Positions 49,915 to 59,796 of a DNA stretch of 64,000 bases are shown here, one piece after another; position 1 is the stretch's first letter; each line of letters starts with the position of its first letter. The DNA comes from Amphritea atlantica (lineage in GTDB: Bacteria; Pseudomonadota; Gammaproteobacteria; Pseudomonadales; Balneatricaceae): NCBI RefSeq assembly GCF_018860855.1, contig NZ_JAHKQE010000041.1, positions 21,369 through 85,368 of the forward strand. Reading direction: 5' to 3'. The position numbers were made by a program, and so were the translations under genes. Below the pieces are notes generated by a model that worked only from the letters and a program-made list of their open reading frames with translations, searched no databases and had not been told where the DNA came from.

Positions 49915-51231
49915 TTGTCCATAGCGGTAAAATCTATTTCTAGCGCGGATGATGATGCTAAAACCATTAGAATGGTGCTCTTAAATGACCATGAAGGTAA
50001 AGCACTGGTCTTGTTGCCGGCCAATATGTTGTTGAATTTGGTTAGCATCTGGAAACATTCGGGGCGGCATTTGCAACCGGTGAGAGGCTCGGATGCCACT
50101 AAATTTTTTAGTCAAACAGCTTTAAGCATTGAGCACGGCCAAGAACAGCTATTTCAGCTGCCGGTTTTCATTGATAGCTCGATTGAGGGGTATGAACACT
50201 TCAATGTAGTTGAGGCATATACCGGACTCTCTTTTGAGGCACATAAAGAGTGGTTTAGGGATCATCTGTCCCACTGCTCGTTGGGGCTGACACCTCATAC
50301 GATTGAGCAGTATCAGCCGGCCGGTAGCGATGAGCAGGTGATTACACGAGCGGTTGAGCGTTTTACCACGTTGCGAATACAGCAGCGCTTGGAAGATACC
50401 CTCGGCTTGCCGCCCTTGCCGATGACGATGAAACGTTTGCTTGAGCTGCGCTCTGATCCGATTGCGGGTATTGATGATTTAGTGCCGTTGGTGTGCAGTG
50501 ATGCTTCGTTGGCATCTCAGGTGATGAGCTGGGCAGCATCTCCTTACTATGCTGCGCCGGGTGAAGTTCATTCGGTGGAAGACGCGGTGATTCGCGTGCT
50601 GGGTTTTGATCTGGTGGTCAATTTGGCGTTGGGCGTGGCGATGGGCAAAACCCTAACGATTCCTGATGATACCCCGCGGGATGGCGTGCCTTATTGGCAG
50701 CAGTCTGTTTATGTCGCCGCGACTGCGGAGTTGATCTGCAAGAAAATCCCTGCTGAGAGCCGACCGAAGGCGGGTTTGGTATATCTGGCTGGGTTGCTGC
50801 AAAACTTTGGTTATCTGGTGTTGGCGCATCTGTTTCCGCCGCACTTCGCACTGCTGTCACGTTATATTGAGGCGAATCCTCATATGCCGTTGGAGTATGT
50901 TGAAAAGCAAGTGATGAATGTTACCCGTGAGCAGATTGGTGCATGGTTGTTAGATGATTGGGGGTTGCCAGAAGTCGTGGTGGAAGCGGTACGTCATCAT
51001 AATGACCTTAGCTATGATGGTATTGCGAGCCATGAGGCGAAGCTGATCTATATTGTCAACCGAGAATTGCGTCGACGCGGTTTGGCTGACGGTCCGATTG
51101 AGGAGGTTGCCGATAGTTTGCTGCAACAGTTAGGGTTAAATCGGGCGGAGGTTGATAAAGCCGTTGCTCTGATTGCAGATAATACCGATGAGTTGGATGC
51201 CTTGGTGCATACTTTCATGCGTGGCCATTAG
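49915..51231 (+). CDS. YbaK-type aminoacyl-tRNA deacylase-like/HDOD fusion protein
   Basis: A 438-aa protein; TTG 49915 with AGGAGA seven nt upstream is the chosen start. Residues about 1-150 resemble a YbaK/ProX-like deacylase fold. Residues about 165-370 are an HDOD domain (LPPLPMTMKRLLELRSDP, SLASQVMSWAASPYYAAPGE, AVIRVLGFDLVVNLALGVAM). HDOD proteins act in signalling without the metal ligands of HD hydrolases. The combination is a recognised architecture of gammaproteobacteria. Specific role unknown. Confidence 0.88.
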   Translation: MSIAVKSISSADDDAKTIRMVLLNDHEGKALVLLPANMLLNLVSIWKHSGRHLQPVRGSDATKFFSQTALSIEHGQEQLFQLPVFIDSSIEGYEHFNVVEAYTGLSFEAHKEWFRDHLSHCSLGLTPHTIEQYQPAGSDEQVITRAVERFTTLRIQQRLEDTLGLPPLPMTMKRLLELRSDPIAGIDDLVPLVCSDASLASQVMSWAASPYYAAPGEVHSVEDAVIRVLGFDLVVNLALGVAMGKTLTIPDDTPRDGVPYWQQSVYVAATAELICKKIPAESRPKAGLVYLAGLLQNFGYLVLAHLFPPHFALLSRYIEANPHMPLEYVEKQVMNVTREQIGAWLLDDWGLPEVVVEAVRHHNDLSYDGIASHEAKLIYIVNRELRRRGLADGPIEEVADSLLQQLGLNRAEVDKAVALIADNTDELDALVHTFMRGH

Positions 51232-51264
51232 GGCTGCAGAAGGTTGATTGAATCTTGGTTTGTT

Positions 51265-51312
51265 TAAAGCCGTTGAATGCGCGTAATGATGATGCGTATC
51301 AACGGCTTTTTG
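51265..51312. terminator. Terminator between HDOD gene and yheS-like gene
   Basis: AAGCCGTTGA - 22-nt loop - TCAACGGCTTTTT. The stem lies between convergent genes, and T-runs or A-runs are present on both sides, so it probably serves both. Confidence 0.8.
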
Positions 51313-51330
51313 ATGCGTTCTTATCGGGCG

Positions 51331-53241
51331 TTAAAGCGAGGTTTCGCTTTCTAGCTGCTCTAATTCTTCGAGTTTTTCCATCCATTCAGATTCAATCGCA
51401 TCTGCTTTTTGTTGTAGCTCGCCCTGTTGTTGTAGCTGACGTTTAAGCTGCTCTTTATTGCCCTCTTCATACAAGCTGACATCTGCCAGTGACGTTTCTA
51501 CCTGCTGTAGTTCTTGAGTCACCTTGTCGAGTGTCGCTTCAAGCTTATCAATCGCTTTGCGTAGGGGCCGAAGTGCGTTGCGCCTTTCCGCTTCAAGTCG
51601 TTTTTGCTCTTTCTTTTCAGCGGCGCTAAGTGAGCGGTTCTCTTTTGGTTCTTCTACGGTTTGATTTTGTGTTCGACGTTGCGCCGCCAGCCATTGTTGA
51701 TAATCATCCATATCGCCATCAAAAGGCGATACACGGCCATTAGCAACCAGCCAGAACTGATCTACCGTATTACGTAGCAAGTGACGATCGTGGGAGACTA
51801 GAATTAGGGCGCCGTCGAAGTTTTGTAGTGCCAGCGTGAGAGCATGACGAACTTCTAAGTCGAGGTGGTTGGTTGGCTCATCGAGCAGTAGCAGGTTGGG
51901 CCGTTGCCAAGCGATCAATGCCAGTGCGACGCGCGCTTTTTCACCGCCGGAGAAGCGTTTTACCGGTTCTAGGGCGCGGTCACCGTTAAAATCAAAACTG
52001 CCTAAATAATTTCGAATCTCTTGGTCACTGGCTTTCGGCGAGATACGCTGAATATGCAGGGCGGGGGAGGCTTCTAGATCCAGCGCTTCAAGCTGATGCT
52101 GGGCGAAATAGCCAATTTTTAGATGCTCACCCGCATGATAGACGCCATCAATTAAGGGAAGGTCTTGGGTCAGGGTTTTAATCAGTGTTGATTTACCCGC
52201 GCCATTCGGCCCGAGCAGGCCAATACGATCGCCTGGAGACAGGGTCAGTTTTACATCCTTCAGAATCGCTTGGCTGTAGCCGAGCTGAGCGTTGTTAAGA
52301 CTCATTAACGGGAAGGATATTTTATCCGATGATTGAAAGGTAAAACTGAATGGGCTGTCGACATGTGCTGGGGCGATCAGCTCCATGCGTTCTAACTCTT
52401 TCACTCGGCTTTGGGCCTGTTTGGCTTTCGTGGCTTTGGCTTTAAAGCGGTTAACAAAACTCTCAATCTCAGCGATTCTCACCTGTTGTTTTTCAAACTG
52501 GGATTGTTGCTGGGCGAGCCGTTCGGCGCGACGTTTCTCAAAATCGCTGTAACCGCCTTTATACAGTTCCGTTTTCTGCTGAGCCATGTGCACGATATGG
52601 GTGCTGACCGCATCGAGGAAATCTCGGTCATGGGAGATCAGCAGCAGTGTACCCTGGTAATTACGTAACCATTGCTCTAACCAGATTGTCGCATCGAGGT
52701 CGAGGTGGTTGGTGGGCTCATCAAGCAGGAGAATATCGGAGTGGCTCATCAGCGCTTGGGCTAGATTGAGTCGAATCCGCCAGCCGCCGGAAAAGGTATT
52801 CACGGGGCGCTGGGCATCAGCGGTCGAGAAACTCAGGCCATTTAATAGCTGGTGTGCGCGAGCTTCAGCACTATAGCCATCGATAGCATCCAGCTGGGCA
52901 TGTAGCTCGCCAATACGGTGATGGTTGCCGGACTGCTCTGCGTCGGCCAGCCCTTGCTGCACCGCCCGTAAGCGGTGATCGCCATCGAGCACATAGTCAA
53001 TCGCCCGACCATCACTGTCGGCAACTTCTTGTGCCATGTGGGCAATGGTAAGATTACCGGGCAGTTGCAGGTCACCTTCATCAGGCTGTAGCTGGCCAAG
53101 AATAAGTTTGAAAAGCGAGGATTTACCGACACCATTGGCGCCGACAATGCCCACTTTCTGATTGGCGTGGATCGTTAATTGCGCTCTGTCTAGCAGGCGC
53201 AGGGGTCCACGTTGTAAGCTTAACTGGTTTAACTGAATCAT
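51331..53241 (-). CDS. ABC-F ATPase, YheS type
   Basis: A 636-aa ABC-F protein; ATG 53241 (MIQLNQLSLQRG) matches family N-termini better than GTG 53259. First cassette: GANGVGKSS, FSGGWRIRLNLAQ, LLLDEPTNHLD. Second: GPNGAGKST, FSGGEKARVALAL, LLLDEPTNHLD. A linker (about 235-310) and a C-terminal coiled coil (about 530-636) are present. ABC-F proteins bind the ribosomal E site and relieve stalled translation. It is divergent from the TIGR02444 gene with only 20 nt between, so promoters must overlap. Confidence 0.92.
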   Translation of the reverse strand: MIQLNQLSLQRGPLRLLDRAQLTIHANQKVGIVGANGVGKSSLFKLILGQLQPDEGDLQLPGNLTIAHMAQEVADSDGRAIDYVLDGDHRLRAVQQGLADAEQSGNHHRIGELHAQLDAIDGYSAEARAHQLLNGLSFSTADAQRPVNTFSGGWRIRLNLAQALMSHSDILLLDEPTNHLDLDATIWLEQWLRNYQGTLLLISHDRDFLDAVSTHIVHMAQQKTELYKGGYSDFEKRRAERLAQQQSQFEKQQVRIAEIESFVNRFKAKATKAKQAQSRVKELERMELIAPAHVDSPFSFTFQSSDKISFPLMSLNNAQLGYSQAILKDVKLTLSPGDRIGLLGPNGAGKSTLIKTLTQDLPLIDGVYHAGEHLKIGYFAQHQLEALDLEASPALHIQRISPKASDQEIRNYLGSFDFNGDRALEPVKRFSGGEKARVALALIAWQRPNLLLLDEPTNHLDLEVRHALTLALQNFDGALILVSHDRHLLRNTVDQFWLVANGRVSPFDGDMDDYQQWLAAQRRTQNQTVEEPKENRSLSAAEKKEQKRLEAERRNALRPLRKAIDKLEATLDKVTQELQQVETSLADVSLYEEGNKEQLKRQLQQQGELQQKADAIESEWMEKLEELEQLESETSL

Positions 53242-53261
53242 GGCGGCGGATTTTATCACAG

Positions 53262-53777
53262 ATGTTAGATAATAATGTGTTTTGGAACTACGCAGTACAG
53301 ACCTATTCTACCCCAGAGGTGGCGGATCTTTGCCTAACATTACAAAATCAATATCAATTGAGTGTTAATGATCTGCTCTTTGGTTTATGGCTGGCGCGGG
53401 AGGGTAAGCGATTACCGCAAGAACTGGATGATCCGTCGGTCCGGCAGTGGCGTGGCAAGATGCTTGAACCGTTGCGTAAATTACGTTTTGATCTGCGCCA
53501 ATCAAAACAATCAGAGGACGAGCAGCACTGCTATGAAGCCTTGAAAAAAGCAGAATTGAGTGCCGAAAAGGTAGAGATCGGACTGCTCTATGATCTTCGA
53601 GATCTGTGTCCTGATGTCGAGCGAGCGGATGGGGCCGAAGCTTTGACTCAACTGAGTTACCTGAATCTCTGTGCAGCCGCTAAGGTGACGACTAAAACAG
53701 CAGAAAATTTAGGGGATTTACCGGCTCTTTTACGGCAATTAAGCGATAAAGCCGCAGGTGCGGTAGTAATCGGCTGA
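53262..53777 (+). CDS. TIGR02444 family protein
   Basis: A 171-aa protein with WNYAVQTYSTPEVADLCLTL, VNDLLFGLWLAREGK and LPQELDD, the conserved N-terminal block of TIGR02444 (DUF2390). It is helical with no signal peptide. This family is often next to a YheS-like gene; the function is unknown. It shares the tiny 53242-53261 spacer with that gene. Confidence 0.85.
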   Translation: MLDNNVFWNYAVQTYSTPEVADLCLTLQNQYQLSVNDLLFGLWLAREGKRLPQELDDPSVRQWRGKMLEPLRKLRFDLRQSKQSEDEQHCYEALKKAELSAEKVEIGLLYDLRDLCPDVERADGAEALTQLSYLNLCAAAKVTTKTAENLGDLPALLRQLSDKAAGAVVIG

Positions 53778-53832
53778 ACTTTTCAGTTTAATGGCTTACT
53801 AACAGCACATAAATGATCCCAGAATTTAAGGA

Positions 53833-54564
53833 ATGACAATGAAGAAGACGCTGGTGGCCGTGGCCGTAGCAAGTATCGTATTGGTCGGTTGTGGCCCTGA
53901 TAAAGAGCAGGCCGTGGCAGAGGTAGAGAAGCCTTATACTCTGGAAACAGATCAGCAGAAACTGGGGTATAGCTTAGGTCTGATGCTGGGAGAGCGTCTG
54001 AAAGCGGATGTTGAAGAGTTGGATGTCGATGCCCTGCGCCGCGCGGTTGAAACTGTTTATTCCGGTGATGAGCCGCTGCTGAAACCTGAAGAGGTTGAAG
54101 CGACCATGATGGCTTTCCAACAGGCTAAAATGGCTGAACAGCAAGCTCAGTTTGCCAAAATATCAGAAGGCAATCTGAAAAAAGGTCAAGACTATCAAGC
54201 TGAGAATGCTAAGAAAGATGGGGTTGTTACTACCGAGTCTGGTCTTCAGTATGAAGAGTTAACCGCTGGCGAGGGCGATAGTCCAAAAGCGGAAGATACC
54301 GTTAAAGTGCACTACCGTGGTTCATTAATCGACGGTACCGATTTTGATAGCTCGTATAGCCGTGGCGAGCCGGTTTCTTTCCCGCTGAATGGTGTTATAC
54401 CCGGTTGGACAGAAGGTCTGCAGTTGATGAAAGCAGGTGGCAAAGCGCGCCTAGTGCTGCCAGCTGAACTGGCATATGGACCGGGTGGTATGGGTGATGC
54501 GATCGGCCCTAATGAAACACTGGTTTTTGAAGTTGAATTGTTAGAGATCAACCCAGCTGAGTAA
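53833..54564 (+). CDS. FKBP-type peptidyl-prolyl isomerase, lipoprotein (Mip/FkpA-like)
   Basis: A 243-aa lipoprotein (signal peptide with lipobox LVGC). Residues about 30-130 are the dimerising helical FKBP-N domain (KLGYSLGLMLGERLKAD). Residues about 135-240 form the FKBP domain (VKVHYRGSLIDGTDFDSSY, GVIPGWTEGLQLMKAGGKAR, AYGPGGMGDAIGPNETL). It folds exported proteins as a proline isomerase. The distal KVHYRG and YG residues of the active site are present. A strong terminator follows. Confidence 0.92.
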   Translation: MTMKKTLVAVAVASIVLVGCGPDKEQAVAEVEKPYTLETDQQKLGYSLGLMLGERLKADVEELDVDALRRAVETVYSGDEPLLKPEEVEATMMAFQQAKMAEQQAQFAKISEGNLKKGQDYQAENAKKDGVVTTESGLQYEELTAGEGDSPKAEDTVKVHYRGSLIDGTDFDSSYSRGEPVSFPLNGVIPGWTEGLQLMKAGGKARLVLPAELAYGPGGMGDAIGPNETLVFEVELLEINPAE

Positions 54565-54590
54565 AGCGCTAAAGTTGGTCAAAAATATAC

Positions 54591-54618
54591 AAACCACCCG
54601 CATGGGTGGTTTTTTTTG
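54591..54618 (+). terminator. Terminator after FKBP gene
   Basis: AACCACCC - GCAT - GGGTGGTT followed by TTTTTT, an intrinsic terminator. The following 54619-54893 has no gene and holds the promoter and leader of aapJ. Confidence 0.93.
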
Positions 54619-54893
54619 GTGCGGAAAAAGAGCATTGATTGGAAATGTTATAAAAAACGAGCGTTTTTGATAGTTATTTTGTAGATTTATTTCAACATGA
54701 TGAAAGAGTACTACAGCCGGTAGCAGCGATCTCCTGTACAGATGAGGAACTGTTGCTACACTTATAGTTAAATATTTGGAATATAAGAATAAAAAGTGGA
54801 ATGTTACTTGCTTAGATTAGATGTATGGCAAGGTTGCCAACACGGCGCTACTTTTATTATTCATTCATTTGTTACAAAGAGAGGAAGCATCCA

Positions 54894-55907
54894 ATGAAGA
54901 AAACCCTGATCTCTGCTGCCATCCTGATGACCGCAATGACTGGTGCTGCTACGGCAGGTACTTTAGAAACAGTGAAGGAACGTGGAGCTGTTCAGTGTGG
55001 TGTGACAAGTGGTGTCCCTGGCTTCTCAGTGCCTGATGATAAAGGTAACTGGAAAGGTCTGGACGTTGATTTATGTCGAGCGGTTGCTGCTGCAGTACTG
55101 GGCGATGCTACAAAAGTTAAATTCATTCCGCTTAATGCGAAAGAGCGTTTTACCGCGCTAGTGTCTGGTGAAATTGATGTATTGTCCCGTGTAACAACTT
55201 GGACACAGACTCGTGATACACAGCTAGGTATCAACTTTGCAGGCGTTAACTACTACGATGGTCAAGGCTTTCTTGTGAAGAAAGATCTGGGCTTGAAAAG
55301 CGTTAAAGAGTTGGATGGTGCAACTGTTTGTGTTCAGTCCGGTACAACGACTGAGTTGAATATGGCCGATTACTTCCGTGCTAATGGTATTTCATATACG
55401 CCAGTGGTTTTTGATACCAATGATCAGGCAGCACAGGCGTTTGATAGTGGCCGTTGTGATTCGTTCACCACTGACTTGTCGCAAGCGGCAGGCCTGCGTA
55501 CCCGTATGCAAGATCCATCAAGCGTTGGCGCGCTGCCAGAGGTTATCTCTAAAGAGCCACTGGGACCCGTTGTTCGTCAGGGTGATGATACTTGGTTTAA
55601 TATCGTCAAGTGGACACACAATGCGATGCTAAACGCTGAAGAGCTAGGTTTAACATCTGCTAATGTTGATAAGATGAAGGCTGAAAGCACTGATCCAAAC
55701 GTTAAACGTTTGGTTGGTATCGACGGACCTAAAGGTAAAGGCCTAGATCTGGCTGACGACTGGGCATACCAGATTGTTAAGCAGGTAGGTAACTACGGTG
55801 AAGCTTATGAGCGTAACGTAGGTAAAGATTCTCCACTGGGTCTGGATCGCGGCTTGAACGCGTTGTGGAACCAAGGGGGACTGCAGTACGCTCCACCAAT
55901 GCGTTAA
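54894..55907 (+). CDS. aapJ: General L-amino acid ABC transporter, substrate-binding protein
   Basis: A 337-aa precursor; ATG 54894 with GAGGAAG upstream (MKKTLISAAILMTAMTGAAT) encodes the signal peptide, so the longer start at 54825 is rejected. CGVTSGVPGFSVPDDKGNWKG-like N-terminus, GATVCVQSGTTTELNM and CDSFTTDLSQ are AapJ/BztA features. It binds many L-amino acids in the periplasm. Upstream is a leader of about 275 nt. A hairpin after its stop probably keeps its mRNA more abundant than the permease genes. Confidence 0.93.
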   Translation: MKKTLISAAILMTAMTGAATAGTLETVKERGAVQCGVTSGVPGFSVPDDKGNWKGLDVDLCRAVAAAVLGDATKVKFIPLNAKERFTALVSGEIDVLSRVTTWTQTRDTQLGINFAGVNYYDGQGFLVKKDLGLKSVKELDGATVCVQSGTTTELNMADYFRANGISYTPVVFDTNDQAAQAFDSGRCDSFTTDLSQAAGLRTRMQDPSSVGALPEVISKEPLGPVVRQGDDTWFNIVKWTHNAMLNAEELGLTSANVDKMKAESTDPNVKRLVGIDGPKGKGLDLADDWAYQIVKQVGNYGEAYERNVGKDSPLGLDRGLNALWNQGGLQYAPPMR

Positions 55908-55918
55908 ACATGCTGATC

Positions 55919-55948
55919 AACGGCTGGCCTAAGGGTTGGCCGTTTTTG
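55919..55948 (+). terminator. Attenuator between aapJ and aapQ
   Basis: AACGGCTGGCC - TAAG - GGTTGGCCGTT followed by TTTG, stem with several G-T pairs. A second stem-loop (TCTGTCCCTAGGC with GCCTGGGGCAGA) lies at 55951-55981. Partial termination here would explain high binding-protein levels. Confidence 0.7.
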
Positions 55949-56011
55949 TTTCTGTCCCTAGGCGTATTGCCTGGGGCAGAAAGATCTGTGTACTGATTTC
56001 TGGAGTTAACA

Positions 56012-57235
56012 ATGTCCTCAGACATTTCGAATTCAGGTCACAAGCCTGATGGCTCAGCCAAACAAAAAGCACCACCGGTGAGTCAGCCAAAATTCTGGAA
56101 CGATCCGAAAAAACGATCGTTACTGTTTCAGGTGCTGTTACTGTCCATCTTGGGTTTTGTCTTTTACACCATAATTGACAATACACTGACCAATCTTGAA
56201 CAACGTGGTATTACGACAGGCTTCGACTTCTTAAGCCGTGAAGCCGGTTTCGGTATTGCCATGAGTCTTATCGATTATACTGAAGCGTCAAGCTACGGTA
56301 TGACCTTTATTGTCGGCCTATTAAATACCATATTGATCGCTGTTCTGGGTATTATTGCGGCGACTATTCTTGGCTTTATTCTGGGTGTGGCGCGGTTATC
56401 AGATAACTGGTTAGTCGCTAAGTTTTCTGCGCTATATATCGAAGTTTTCCGTAATATTCCTCTGCTGCTGCAAATATTCTTCTGGTACTACGCGGTACTG
56501 CGAACACTGCCGCAACCGCGTCAAAGTATCGAATTTTTCGGCTCATTTATTAATAACCGAGGTTTTATTTTCCCAGCGCCCGTGCCTGAAGCAGGTTTTG
56601 GTTGGGTTACCTTCGGTTTTTTCGCTGCGATTGTAGCCAGTTGGTTGATTGCCCGTTGGGCAAGAAAACGGCAAGAGCTGACCGGGCAGCAGTTTCCGGT
56701 AGCTCTGACCACCATTGGTTTGATTATCGGTGTGCCTCTGGTGCTATTCCTGTTTAGTGGAATGCCATTGGGGCTTGATCATCCGGAGCTGAAAGGCTTT
56801 AACTTTAAGGGTGGTATCACCGTTATACCTGAGCTTATTGCGCTCTGGCTGGCGTTGAGTATCTATACGGCTGCCTTTATTGCTGAAACGGTTCGCGCAG
56901 GTATTCTGGCTGTATCTCATGGTCAAACGGAAGCGGCAACCGCACTGGGTATGTCAAAAGCGAAAACCCTGCGTCTGATTGTGATCCCTCAAGCACTGCG
57001 AGTGGTGATCCCTCCACTGACCAGCCAGTATCTTAATTTGACTAAGAACTCCTCACTGGCGACCGCCATCGGTTATCCCGACTTGGTTAACGTCTTTGCT
57101 GGGACGACTTTGAATCAGACGGGGCAGGCTATTGAGGTTATTTCCATGACGATGGCTGTCTACTTAGCTCTGAGTTTGATGACCTCATTCTTTATGAACT
57201 GGTATAACGCCAGAATTCAGTTGTCGGAACGTTAG
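56012..57235 (+). CDS. aapQ: General L-amino acid ABC transporter, permease
   Basis: A 407-aa inner-membrane permease. A polar N-terminal segment precedes a Glu/Thr-rich region and at least eight membrane helices. The EAA loop ETVRAGILAVSHGQTEAATA then LGMSKAKTLRLIV (near 295-325) is diagnostic for the His/Glu/Gln-type permease fold. Partner aapM overlaps in function. Its gene follows the aapJ attenuator by 64 nt. A complete gene. Confidence 0.93.
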   Translation: MSSDISNSGHKPDGSAKQKAPPVSQPKFWNDPKKRSLLFQVLLLSILGFVFYTIIDNTLTNLEQRGITTGFDFLSREAGFGIAMSLIDYTEASSYGMTFIVGLLNTILIAVLGIIAATILGFILGVARLSDNWLVAKFSALYIEVFRNIPLLLQIFFWYYAVLRTLPQPRQSIEFFGSFINNRGFIFPAPVPEAGFGWVTFGFFAAIVASWLIARWARKRQELTGQQFPVALTTIGLIIGVPLVLFLFSGMPLGLDHPELKGFNFKGGITVIPELIALWLALSIYTAAFIAETVRAGILAVSHGQTEAATALGMSKAKTLRLIVIPQALRVVIPPLTSQYLNLTKNSSLATAIGYPDLVNVFAGTTLNQTGQAIEVISMTMAVYLALSLMTSFFMNWYNARIQLSER

Positions 57236-57246
57236 GAGGGGATGCT

Positions 57247-58347
57247 ATGAAATACGAACTACAACCCACGTTGCCCCCGCCTGCTAACATGATTGGTGTT
57301 ATCGGCTGGCTGCGGAAAAATTTGTTTAACGGCCCCGTTAATTCGATAGCAACGATAGTGGTCGGATATTTTCTGATCAGTTTTCTGGTGCCAACGATTC
57401 AGTGGATCTTTATCGATTCCGATTGGGTCGGCGATAGCCGTGATGCCTGTACCAGCGGTGGTGCATGCTGGGTGTTTATTGCCAATCGATTGGATCAGTT
57501 TCTCTATGGGTTTTACCCAGAAGCGGAACATTGGCGGGTGCAAATCGCTTTTATTATTTTGATTGGCTCAATCATCTGGCTAGTGTTGCCGAAGACGCCG
57601 AAGAAGGGACTGGTTGCAACGCTGTTGCTGGTCGTTTATCCCGTTGTCGCGTTCTTCCTGTTGTACGGTAACGCCTTTGGTCTGACTCGGGTGGAAACTC
57701 ATCTGTGGGGTGGCCTGAGTTTGACGCTGGTATTAGCGGTCGTCGGTATTGTGGCTTCACTACCACTGGGTATCTTGCTAGCGCTGGGGCGCCAGTCGGA
57801 TATGCCGATTGTGAAGTCGGTGTGTGTCATCTTTATCGAAATCTGGCGGGGTGTTCCGCTGATCACGGTACTGTTTATGGCTTCGGTGATGTTGCCATTG
57901 TTCTTCCCTGAAGGGATGAGCTTTGACAAGCTGCTGAGGGCGTTAATCGGTATCACCCTATTCCAGTCTGCCTATATGGCAGAAGTGATCAGGGGTGGAC
58001 TGCAGGCGATTCCTAAGGGGCAGTATGAAGCGGCTGATGCGCTAGGGTTGGGTTATTGGCAGAAGATGATTCTGATCATTATGCCCCAGGCATTGAAATT
58101 GATGATACCGGGTATCGTTAATACGTTTATCGCTCTGTTCAAGGATACCAGCTTAGTACTGATTATCGGTTTGTTTGATGTGTTGGCGATTGGTCAGGCG
58201 GCAAACCAAGACCCTGAATGGATTGGCTATTCCACCGAGAGTTATTTATTTGTTGCCCTGTTGTTCTGGATGTTCTGTTTCAGTATGTCGCGTTATTCGC
58301 AACATCTGGAAAAAGCATTAAATACCGGCCATGGCAACCGTGCCTGA
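57247..58347 (+). CDS. aapM: General L-amino acid ABC transporter, permease
   Basis: A 366-aa inner-membrane permease starting 12 nt after aapQ. The N-terminal third is an extra extension with one or two membrane segments, as in AapM. The EAA loop is AEVIRGGLQAIPKGQYEAAD then ALGLGYWQKMIL (about 240-270). With AapQ it forms the heterodimeric channel. Confidence 0.93.
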   Translation: MKYELQPTLPPPANMIGVIGWLRKNLFNGPVNSIATIVVGYFLISFLVPTIQWIFIDSDWVGDSRDACTSGGACWVFIANRLDQFLYGFYPEAEHWRVQIAFIILIGSIIWLVLPKTPKKGLVATLLLVVYPVVAFFLLYGNAFGLTRVETHLWGGLSLTLVLAVVGIVASLPLGILLALGRQSDMPIVKSVCVIFIEIWRGVPLITVLFMASVMLPLFFPEGMSFDKLLRALIGITLFQSAYMAEVIRGGLQAIPKGQYEAADALGLGYWQKMILIIMPQALKLMIPGIVNTFIALFKDTSLVLIIGLFDVLAIGQAANQDPEWIGYSTESYLFVALLFWMFCFSMSRYSQHLEKALNTGHGNRA

Positions 58348-58365
58348 TTACAGAGAGATTTTGAT

Positions 58366-59124
58366 ATGAGCCATTCACAAGCGACTGATAAAATGATGGT
58401 GGAATTGCGCGACCTGAACAAATGGTACGGCGAATTTCATGTGTTGAAGAATATTAATCTGGAAGTTAAACAGGGCGAAAAGATTGTTATCTGTGGTCCA
58501 TCAGGATCGGGTAAGTCGACGATGATTCGCTGTATTAACCATCTAGAGGAGCATCAGAAGGGTGATATCATCGTTAATGGTATTCCCCTGAATGAAGATA
58601 TTAAAAATATCGAAGCGATTCGTAAGGAAGTAGGGATGGTGTTCCAGCACTTTAATCTATTCCCTCACCTGACGGTGTTAGAAAACTGTGTCCTCGCCCC
58701 GATCTGGGTGAAAAAGATGCCTCGTAAGCAAGCCGAAGCCGAAGCGATGGAGCTGCTTGAGCGGGTGAAAATTCCCGATCAGGCACTCAAGTATCCTGGG
58801 CAGTTATCCGGTGGTCAGCAACAGCGTGTTGCTATCGCTCGTTCACTCTGCATGAACCCCGACGTGATGCTCTTCGATGAGCCAACCTCGGCACTCGACC
58901 CAGAGATGATCAAAGAGGTACTCGACGTTATGATTGAATTGGCTACCGAAGGTATGACGATGCTCTGTGTAACCCACGAGATGGGTTTCGCTAAGACGGT
59001 GGCCGATCGGGTTATCTTTATGGATGGTGGGCAGATTGTTGAAGAGAACGAGCCTCATGAGTTCTTTAACAACCCTCAACATGAACGAACTCAACTGTTC
59101 CTAAGCCAGATCTTGCAGCATTAA
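58366..59124 (+). CDS. aapP: General L-amino acid ABC transporter, ATP-binding protein
   Basis: A 252-aa ATPase: Walker [10 protein letters not shown], signature [15 protein letters not shown], Walker [13 protein letters not shown], and the switch His in CVTHEMGFA. It powers the AapJQM importer and starts 18 nt after aapM. The last gene of the operon, ended by a terminator at 59146. Confidence 0.95.
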   Translation: MSHSQATDKMMVELRDLNKWYGEFHVLKNINLEVKQGEKIVICGPSGSGKSTMIRCINHLEEHQKGDIIVNGIPLNEDIKNIEAIRKEVGMVFQHFNLFPHLTVLENCVLAPIWVKKMPRKQAEAEAMELLERVKIPDQALKYPGQLSGGQQQRVAIARSLCMNPDVMLFDEPTSALDPEMIKEVLDVMIELATEGMTMLCVTHEMGFAKTVADRVIFMDGGQIVEENEPHEFFNNPQHERTQLFLSQILQH

Positions 59125-59145
59125 TTTACGTTGCTAAAAATGGAT

Positions 59146-59174
59146 CAAAAAAACCGCCGATTGGCGGTTTTTTA
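59146..59174. terminator. Terminator after aapP
   Basis: AAAAAACCGCC - GATT - GGCGGTTTTTT, with A and T tracts on either side; it also ends the convergent EF-hand gene. Confidence 0.93.
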
Positions 59175-59228
59175 TTGAAGCGTAAAACGTGCTGGGAACT
59201 GCGGTATGGTGAGTTCCTAGAATGTGAA

Positions 59229-59453
59229 TTACTTGATAGACGCTTCTGTGTATTCAAGTTCATCCAACTGACCATCTTTGTTGACGTCAGATGCTTCGAA
59301 AATCTCAGTCAAACCTTCAATATTTTTCGCTTCTTCTTGGCTGACAAAGCCATCAGCATCAAGGTCGGCTGCGTTAAATTCAGGCATATCAACGGCGAAT
59401 GCGGCAGCGGATACAGATGTTAAGGCAATGGCGCATAGAGTTTTGATGTTCAT
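59229..59453 (-). CDS. Exported EF-hand protein, copy 1
   Basis: A 74-aa protein with a signal peptide (MNIKTLCAIALTSVSAAAFA) and two canonical EF-hand loops, DLDADGFVSQEE and DVNKDGQLDELE. All calcium-chelating positions are present. It probably binds calcium in the periplasm. It is a tandem duplicate of 59572-59796 (about four-fifths identical by eye), and the 5' flanks also match. Substitutions near the signal cleavage site separate the copies. Confidence 0.85.
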   Translation of the reverse strand: MNIKTLCAIALTSVSAAAFAVDMPEFNAADLDADGFVSQEEAKNIEGLTEIFEASDVNKDGQLDELEYTEASIK

Positions 59454-59571
59454 GGTTAAGCTCCTAGTGTTCTTTTCGTTAGATGATTAACCCGTCAGCT
59501 TAATCAGTTGATCGGAATAATCTCTACTGTCTTTCGTGGTGAGAGAGGGGCCGGTGCCCCCCAAATATCAA

Positions 59572-59796
59572 TTAGCTGATGGCTGCTTCAGCATATTCAG
59601 CTTCATCTAATTGACCATCTTTGTTGATATCAGCGGCTTCAAAAACGTCTGTCAGGCCGACAATGTTTTGAGCTTCTTCTTGGCTGACAAAACCATCGGC
59701 ATTCAGGTCGACAAGGTTAAATTCAGGCTTGTCTGCGGCGAATGCAGTAGCGGATACAGATGTCAGGGCGATGATGCATAGGGTTTTGATATTCAT
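59572..59796 (-). CDS. Exported EF-hand protein, copy 2
   Basis: A 74-aa paralogue with signal peptide MNIKTLCIIALTSVSATAFA and loops DLNADGFVSQEE and DINKDGQLDEAE, both complete. Upstream it shares GGAGCTTAACC before the ATG and a GATGATTAA(C/T)CCGTCAG element with copy 1, so promoter and gene were duplicated together. Each copy may be transcribed separately. Confidence 0.85.
   Translation of the reverse strand: MNIKTLCIIALTSVSATAFAADKPEFNLVDLNADGFVSQEEAQNIVGLTDVFEAADINKDGQLDEAEYAEAAIS

Noticed and set aside
54825-54893. Longer start for the amino-acid binding protein
   Set aside because: The extra 23 residues would precede a complete signal peptide; ATG 54894 has a clear GAGGAAG.
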